Positions 60,945-64,000 of a stretch of DNA of 64,000 nt are shown here, piece by piece. The first letter of the stretch is position 1; the number at the start of each line of letters is the position of its first letter. The notes beneath the pieces are model-generated. The model was not told where the DNA came from. It saw nothing but the letters and a program-made list of their open reading frames with translations, and made no database searches. Origin of the DNA: Eggerthia catenaformis OT 569 = DSM 20559 (GTDB lineage: Bacteria > Bacillota_I > Bacilli_A > Erysipelotrichales > Coprobacillaceae). The DNA lies in the NCBI RefSeq assembly GCF_000340375.1, contig NZ_KB446646.1, forward strand, positions 417,150 through 481,149, read 5' to 3'. The position numbers and the translations under genes were made by a program.

Positions 60945-61405
60945 TGGAAAAGCTGGGGAAATTGTTGATTGAAAAAGGTTACTCTCTGTCCAGCACAGAG
61001 AGTTTTACTGTTGGCGGTTTTGCTTCTCAGATTGGTTTGGTACCGGGAATTAGTACTGTTTATAAAGGGACTCTTGTATCTTATCAGACTGTTGTTAAGG
61101 AACAGGTGTTACATATTAAGAAAGCTCTTCTTGACAGATATGGTGCTGTTTCTTCTCAATGTGCAGAAGCTATGTGTAAAAAAGGAGCAGAGTTATTTGA
61201 AAGTGATATATGCATTTCTTTTACCGGGAATGCCGGACCATTACCAATGGAAGATAAGCCGATAGGATTAATATATATTGGGATAGTCTTTTTCAATGAG
61301 ATATTTATCTATGAATATCAGTTAAATGGCAGTAGAAAAGAGATTATAGATCAGGCTATTCATATAGGAAAAGAAAAACTTTTAGAACTTTTAAGAAAAA
61401 GATAG
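60944..61405 (+). CDS. CinA C-terminal-type protein (NMN amidohydrolase family PncC)
   Basis: A 153-residue protein that contains only the C-terminal domain of CinA. The ESFTVGG loop corresponds to the ESCTGG/ESLTAG active-site loop of relatives, followed by YKGTLVSYQT, YGAVSSQCAEAM and SFTGNAGPLPMEDKPIG. The N-terminal MoaB-like domain of full CinA is missing, and the usual GPxGGT segment is altered. The family deamidates NMN. ATG 60944 is preferred over a GTG at 60941. Located before recA as in other Firmicutes. Confidence 0.85.
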   Translation: MEKLGKLLIEKGYSLSSTESFTVGGFASQIGLVPGISTVYKGTLVSYQTVVKEQVLHIKKALLDRYGAVSSQCAEAMCKKGAELFESDICISFTGNAGPLPMEDKPIGLIYIGIVFFNEIFIYEYQLNGSRKEIIDQAIHIGKEKLLELLRKR

Positions 61406-61440
61406 CTCAAAAGAGTATAAACAAATAGGAGGAGCTGAAA

Positions 61441-62475
61441 ATGGCTAAAAAAGAAAGCAAGGCTTTAAATTTAGATACAGAAAATGAATCTGCTTTAAAT
61501 GATGCGATTAAACAGATAGAAAAGAAATTCGGAAAAGGATCTGTCATGAAACTGGGAGATCGTGTTGCGGTAGATGTAGATGTTATTCCTTCAGGCTCTT
61601 TAACTTTAGATGCTGCTTTAGGGATAGGCGGTTATCCTAAGGGACGTATTATTGAAATATATGGACCTGAATCAAGCGGTAAGACAACATTGACTCTTCA
61701 TGCGATTGCTGAATGTCAAAAGCAGGGAGGAAAAGCAGCCTTTGTTGATGCTGAACATGCCATTGATCCGGTTTATGCAAAGAATCTCGGCGTTAATATT
61801 GATGAATTGATTCTCTCTCAGCCGGATAGCGGAGAGCAGGCTTTAGAGATTGCGGAAATGCTGGTACGTTCAGGTGTTATTGATCTTATCGTGATTGATT
61901 CAGTAGCAGCTCTAGTTCCACAGGTTGAACTAGATGGAGAAATGAGTGATCAGAATATGGGCTTGCAGGCCAGACTTATGTCTAAGGCATTAAGAAAGCT
62001 TTCCGGAGTTATGAATAAGACCAACTGTACTGTTATTTTTATTAATCAGCTGCGTGAGAAGATTGGTATTATGTTTGGAAATCCAGAAACGACAACAGGC
62101 GGTCGTGCCTTAAAGTTCTATTCTTCTGTGCGTATTGAAATCAGACGCAGTGAGCAGATTAAAAATGGGTCTGATGTTGTTGGTAATAAGACAAATATTA
62201 AGGTTGTAAAGAATAAGGTAGCACCTCCATTTAAGACAACGCAGGTAGATATTATTTATGGAAAAGGCATCAGCCGTGATGGAGAAGTTCTTGATTTAGC
62301 TACTGAGAATGATATTATTGAGAAATCAGGTGCTTGGTATGCTTATCAGGGTGAAAAGATAGGTCAGGGTCGTGAGAATGCAAAAGCGTTCTTAGTAAGT
62401 CATCCGGAAATGATGAGTGAAATTGAAGGATTGATTAAAGCAAAAATGTTCGGTGAAAAAGAAATCCATGATTAG
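61441..62475 (+). CDS. recA: Recombinase RecA
   Basis: Strand-exchange and SOS co-protease. Its 344 residues have Walker [10 protein letters not shown], the Walker B region [12 protein letters not shown], loop 2 [26 protein letters not shown] (positions about 62041-62118), and a short C-terminal domain. AGGAGG precedes the ATG. No LexA-type operator is evident in the 35 bases before it, so transcription may come from upstream genes. Confidence 0.97.
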   Translation: MAKKESKALNLDTENESALNDAIKQIEKKFGKGSVMKLGDRVAVDVDVIPSGSLTLDAALGIGGYPKGRIIEIYGPESSGKTTLTLHAIAECQKQGGKAAFVDAEHAIDPVYAKNLGVNIDELILSQPDSGEQALEIAEMLVRSGVIDLIVIDSVAALVPQVELDGEMSDQNMGLQARLMSKALRKLSGVMNKTNCTVIFINQLREKIGIMFGNPETTTGGRALKFYSSVRIEIRRSEQIKNGSDVVGNKTNIKVVKNKVAPPFKTTQVDIIYGKGISRDGEVLDLATENDIIEKSGAWYAYQGEKIGQGRENAKAFLVSHPEMMSEIEGLIKAKMFGEKEIHD

Positions 62476-62488
62476 GATTTCTTTTTTT
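62458..62488 (+). terminator. Terminator after recA
   Basis: A 10-bp stem (aaagaaatcc), 7-base loop, T run. It overlaps the recA stop. Confidence 0.88.
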
Positions 62489-62493
62489 GCTGA

Positions 62494-62522
62494 TTGTAAT
62501 TGAAAGCTAATTTATGTATAAT
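62494..62522 (+). promoter_or_regulatory. Promoter of rny
   Basis: TTGTAA (62494-62499), 17 bases, TATAAT (62517-62522). A small hairpin (gtgttaaaacac, 62530-62541) lies at the start of the leader. Confidence 0.65.
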
Positions 62523-62571
62523 AATATTTGTGTTAAAACACGAATAACACTAACAATGGAGGAATGATGAG

Positions 62572-64000
62572 ATGGATATAACAATTGGTGTTATAATCCT
62601 CGTTTCTGGTATTGTTTTAGGTATGATTGCATACTATGTTTTAGTAAAGATGAAAATCACTAAATCATCAAATGATGCAAAAAAGATTGTTGACGATGCA
62701 AATTCTAAAGCGGAGAACATTGTCAAAGAAGCGAATTTAGATGCTAAGACTCAGGCTTATGAATATAAGCTGGAAGCGGAAAAAGAAATTAAAGCGGAGC
62801 GTCTAGAACTCGATAAATTTGAAAATAAGCTCTTAGAAAGAGAACATAACATTGATCGCAGAGATATAGCTTTACAGGGTAAAGAAGATAATCTTGATCA
62901 AAAAGCCCAACAATTAGAAAAAAAACAGACAGAACTAGGAAAATTAGAAAAGCAGTTAAAGACTCAGATTGATGAAAAGATTGTTGAATTGGAGAAGATT
63001 GCTGCAATGACAGCACAGGAAGCTAGAGATGAACTTTTTAGACAAGTTGAGCAAAGAATGGAAAATGAGCTTACAGCTTATATTAAAGAACAGGAAGAAG
63101 AAGCTAAAAGCAAAGCATCCTTATATGCAAAAGATATTATAGCTGATGCGATTAATCGTTACTCTCAGGAAGAAGTAGTAGAGAGAACAGTAAAAGTTGT
63201 GTCATTACCATCAGAAGAAATGAAAGGACGTATTATTGGGCGTGAAGGACGTAATATTAGAGCAATTGAGAATGCAACCGGTGCTGAATTAATCATTGAT
63301 GATACACCGGAGGTTATTACTGTATCTTGCTTTGATCCGGTAAGAAGAGAAATTGCCAGACTTTCATTAGAAAAATTGATTAAAGATGGTCGTATACAGC
63401 CGGGACGTATTGAAGAAGTTGTTGAAAAAACTAAAAAAGAAATTGAAGAAACTATTTATAAAGCCGGCGAAGATACAATCTTTAATTTAGGTCTTTCTAA
63501 ATTTAAGAAAGAAGAAATTATGATGATTGGTAAATTAAAATATCGTACCAGCTATGGACAGAACGGTCTTCAGCATTCTGCGGAAGTTGCCCATTTTGCG
63601 GGAATCATGGCTGCTGAGCTGGGTTTAAATCAGCAATTGGCAAAGCGTGCCGGTCTGCTTCATGATATCGGGAAAGCTATGGATCATGAAATGGAAGGAA
63701 GCCATGTAGAATTAGGTGCTAAATTTGCCAGAAAGATGGGAGAAAGTCCGATTGTTATTAATGCGATTGCGTCCCATCATGGTGATGTGCCGCCTACTTC
63801 AGTTATTTCAGTCTTAGTAGCTGCCGCTGATACTTTATCAGCTGCCAGACCTGGTGCAAGAAGTGAAACAATTGAGAATTATATTCAAAGACTGGAAAAG
63901 CTGGAAGAGATATCAAAAGGCTTTGCAGGTGTTGATAAAGTCTTTGCGATGCAGGCAGGACGTGAGATTCGAGTCATTGTTAATCCTGAAAAGATTGATG
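62572..64000 (+). CDS. rny: Ribonuclease Y (3' end beyond the window)
   Basis: The membrane-bound endonuclease that starts mRNA decay. About 476 residues are visible, roughly 40 short of the usual length. It has an N-terminal membrane helix (ITIGVIILVSGIVLGMIAYY), a long coiled coil, a KH domain (GRIIGREGRNIRAIENATG), and an HD domain with HSAEVAHF, GLLHDIGKA and IASHHGD. ATG 62572 follows GGAGG at a 9-base distance; ATGs at 62564 and 62567 are out of frame. Confidence 0.95.
   Translation, partial: MDITIGVIILVSGIVLGMIAYYVLVKMKITKSSNDAKKIVDDANSKAENIVKEANLDAKTQAYEYKLEAEKEIKAERLELDKFENKLLEREHNIDRRDIALQGKEDNLDQKAQQLEKKQTELGKLEKQLKTQIDEKIVELEKIAAMTAQEARDELFRQVEQRMENELTAYIKEQEEEAKSKASLYAKDIIADAINRYSQEEVVERTVKVVSLPSEEMKGRIIGREGRNIRAIENATGAELIIDDTPEVITVSCFDPVRREIARLSLEKLIKDGRIQPGRIEEVVEKTKKEIEETIYKAGEDTIFNLGLSKFKKEEIMMIGKLKYRTSYGQNGLQHSAEVAHFAGIMAAELGLNQQLAKRAGLLHDIGKAMDHEMEGSHVELGAKFARKMGESPIVINAIASHHGDVPPTSVISVLVAAADTLSAARPGARSETIENYIQRLEKLEEISKGFAGVDKVFAMQAGREIRVIVNPEKID

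Noticed and set aside
1-64000. CRISPR array, prophage, defence island or biosynthetic cluster
   Set aside because: No spaced direct repeats, phage structural genes, restriction genes or synthase modules are visible; nearly all genes are conserved housekeeping genes.

Overview
The window is chromosomal DNA from a low-GC Gram-positive bacterium. It uses the standard code: TGA is a stop in several genes and TGG encodes Trp. Gene content and order (alaS-ireB-ruvX-yrzB, yrrMNO-udk-greA, tsaE-tsaB-rimI-tsaD-rex, scpA-scpB, der-gpsA-hup, ypmB/dnaD/nth beside ponA/recU/gpsB/rnpB, rodZ-pgsA-cinA-recA-rny) are those of Firmicutes. The small gene set, the archaeal-type ProS, the absence of sporulation genes and the LPXTG-like Cna-B surface protein point, by inference only, to Erysipelotrichia / Coprobacillaceae (Catenibacterium- or Kandleria-like).

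Layout. 1-510 is the 3' end of a sortase-anchored Cna-B protein. 653-2006 is pyrF-pyrE. 2070-6386 is a teichoic-acid export and polymerisation cluster: ABC permease, ABC ATPase, TagD, and a glycosyltransferase-TagF fusion. 6455-12180 holds an acetyltransferase, sbcD-sbcC and a DUF349 repeat protein. 12236-17071 is proS, mnmA and recD2. An alanine T-box precedes alaS (17323), followed by ireB-ruvX-yrzB, a beta-propeller lactonase-like gene, mltG, the wobble-uridine hydroxylation/methylation set trmR-trhP1-trhP2, udk and greA (to 27067).

27142-29847 (minus strand) is a three-gene ABC uptake system of the TrpXYZ type behind a T-box whose specifier reads as a Phe codon. 30151-30498 is AT-rich with a likely insertion-sequence scar. 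Next come a TPR plus cold-shock-domain protein, and glmS with a complete glmS ribozyme leader (minus). Divergent from these are a PemK-like gene, a HAD phosphatase (minus), a DUF402 phosphatase, the t6A genes with rimI and rex, and asnS (to 40396).

40460-64000 contains a metallophosphoesterase coupled to a 2-hydroxyacid dehydrogenase with an extra N-terminal domain, and a FolT-like ECF component preceded by an 11-codon upstream reading frame. Then follow scpAB, a small membrane protein, a DUF5662 protein, rluB, ferredoxin, a tail-anchored acidic protein, cmk-der-gpsA, two flavodoxin-fold proteins, HU, a zinc metallopeptidase, ypmB-like/dnaD/nth, PBP1A and recU (minus), gpsB, rnpB, and rodZ-pgsA-cinA-recA-rny (rny runs off the end).

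Most of the window is housekeeping. I see no CRISPR array, prophage, complete insertion sequence, tRNA or rRNA gene, or obvious defence island. The less ordinary items are the Phe-type T-box on the TrpXYZ-like operon, the cold-shock/TPR protein, the cysteine-cluster tail on the DUF1292 protein, the phosphoesterase/dehydrogenase pair, and the short frame before folT.
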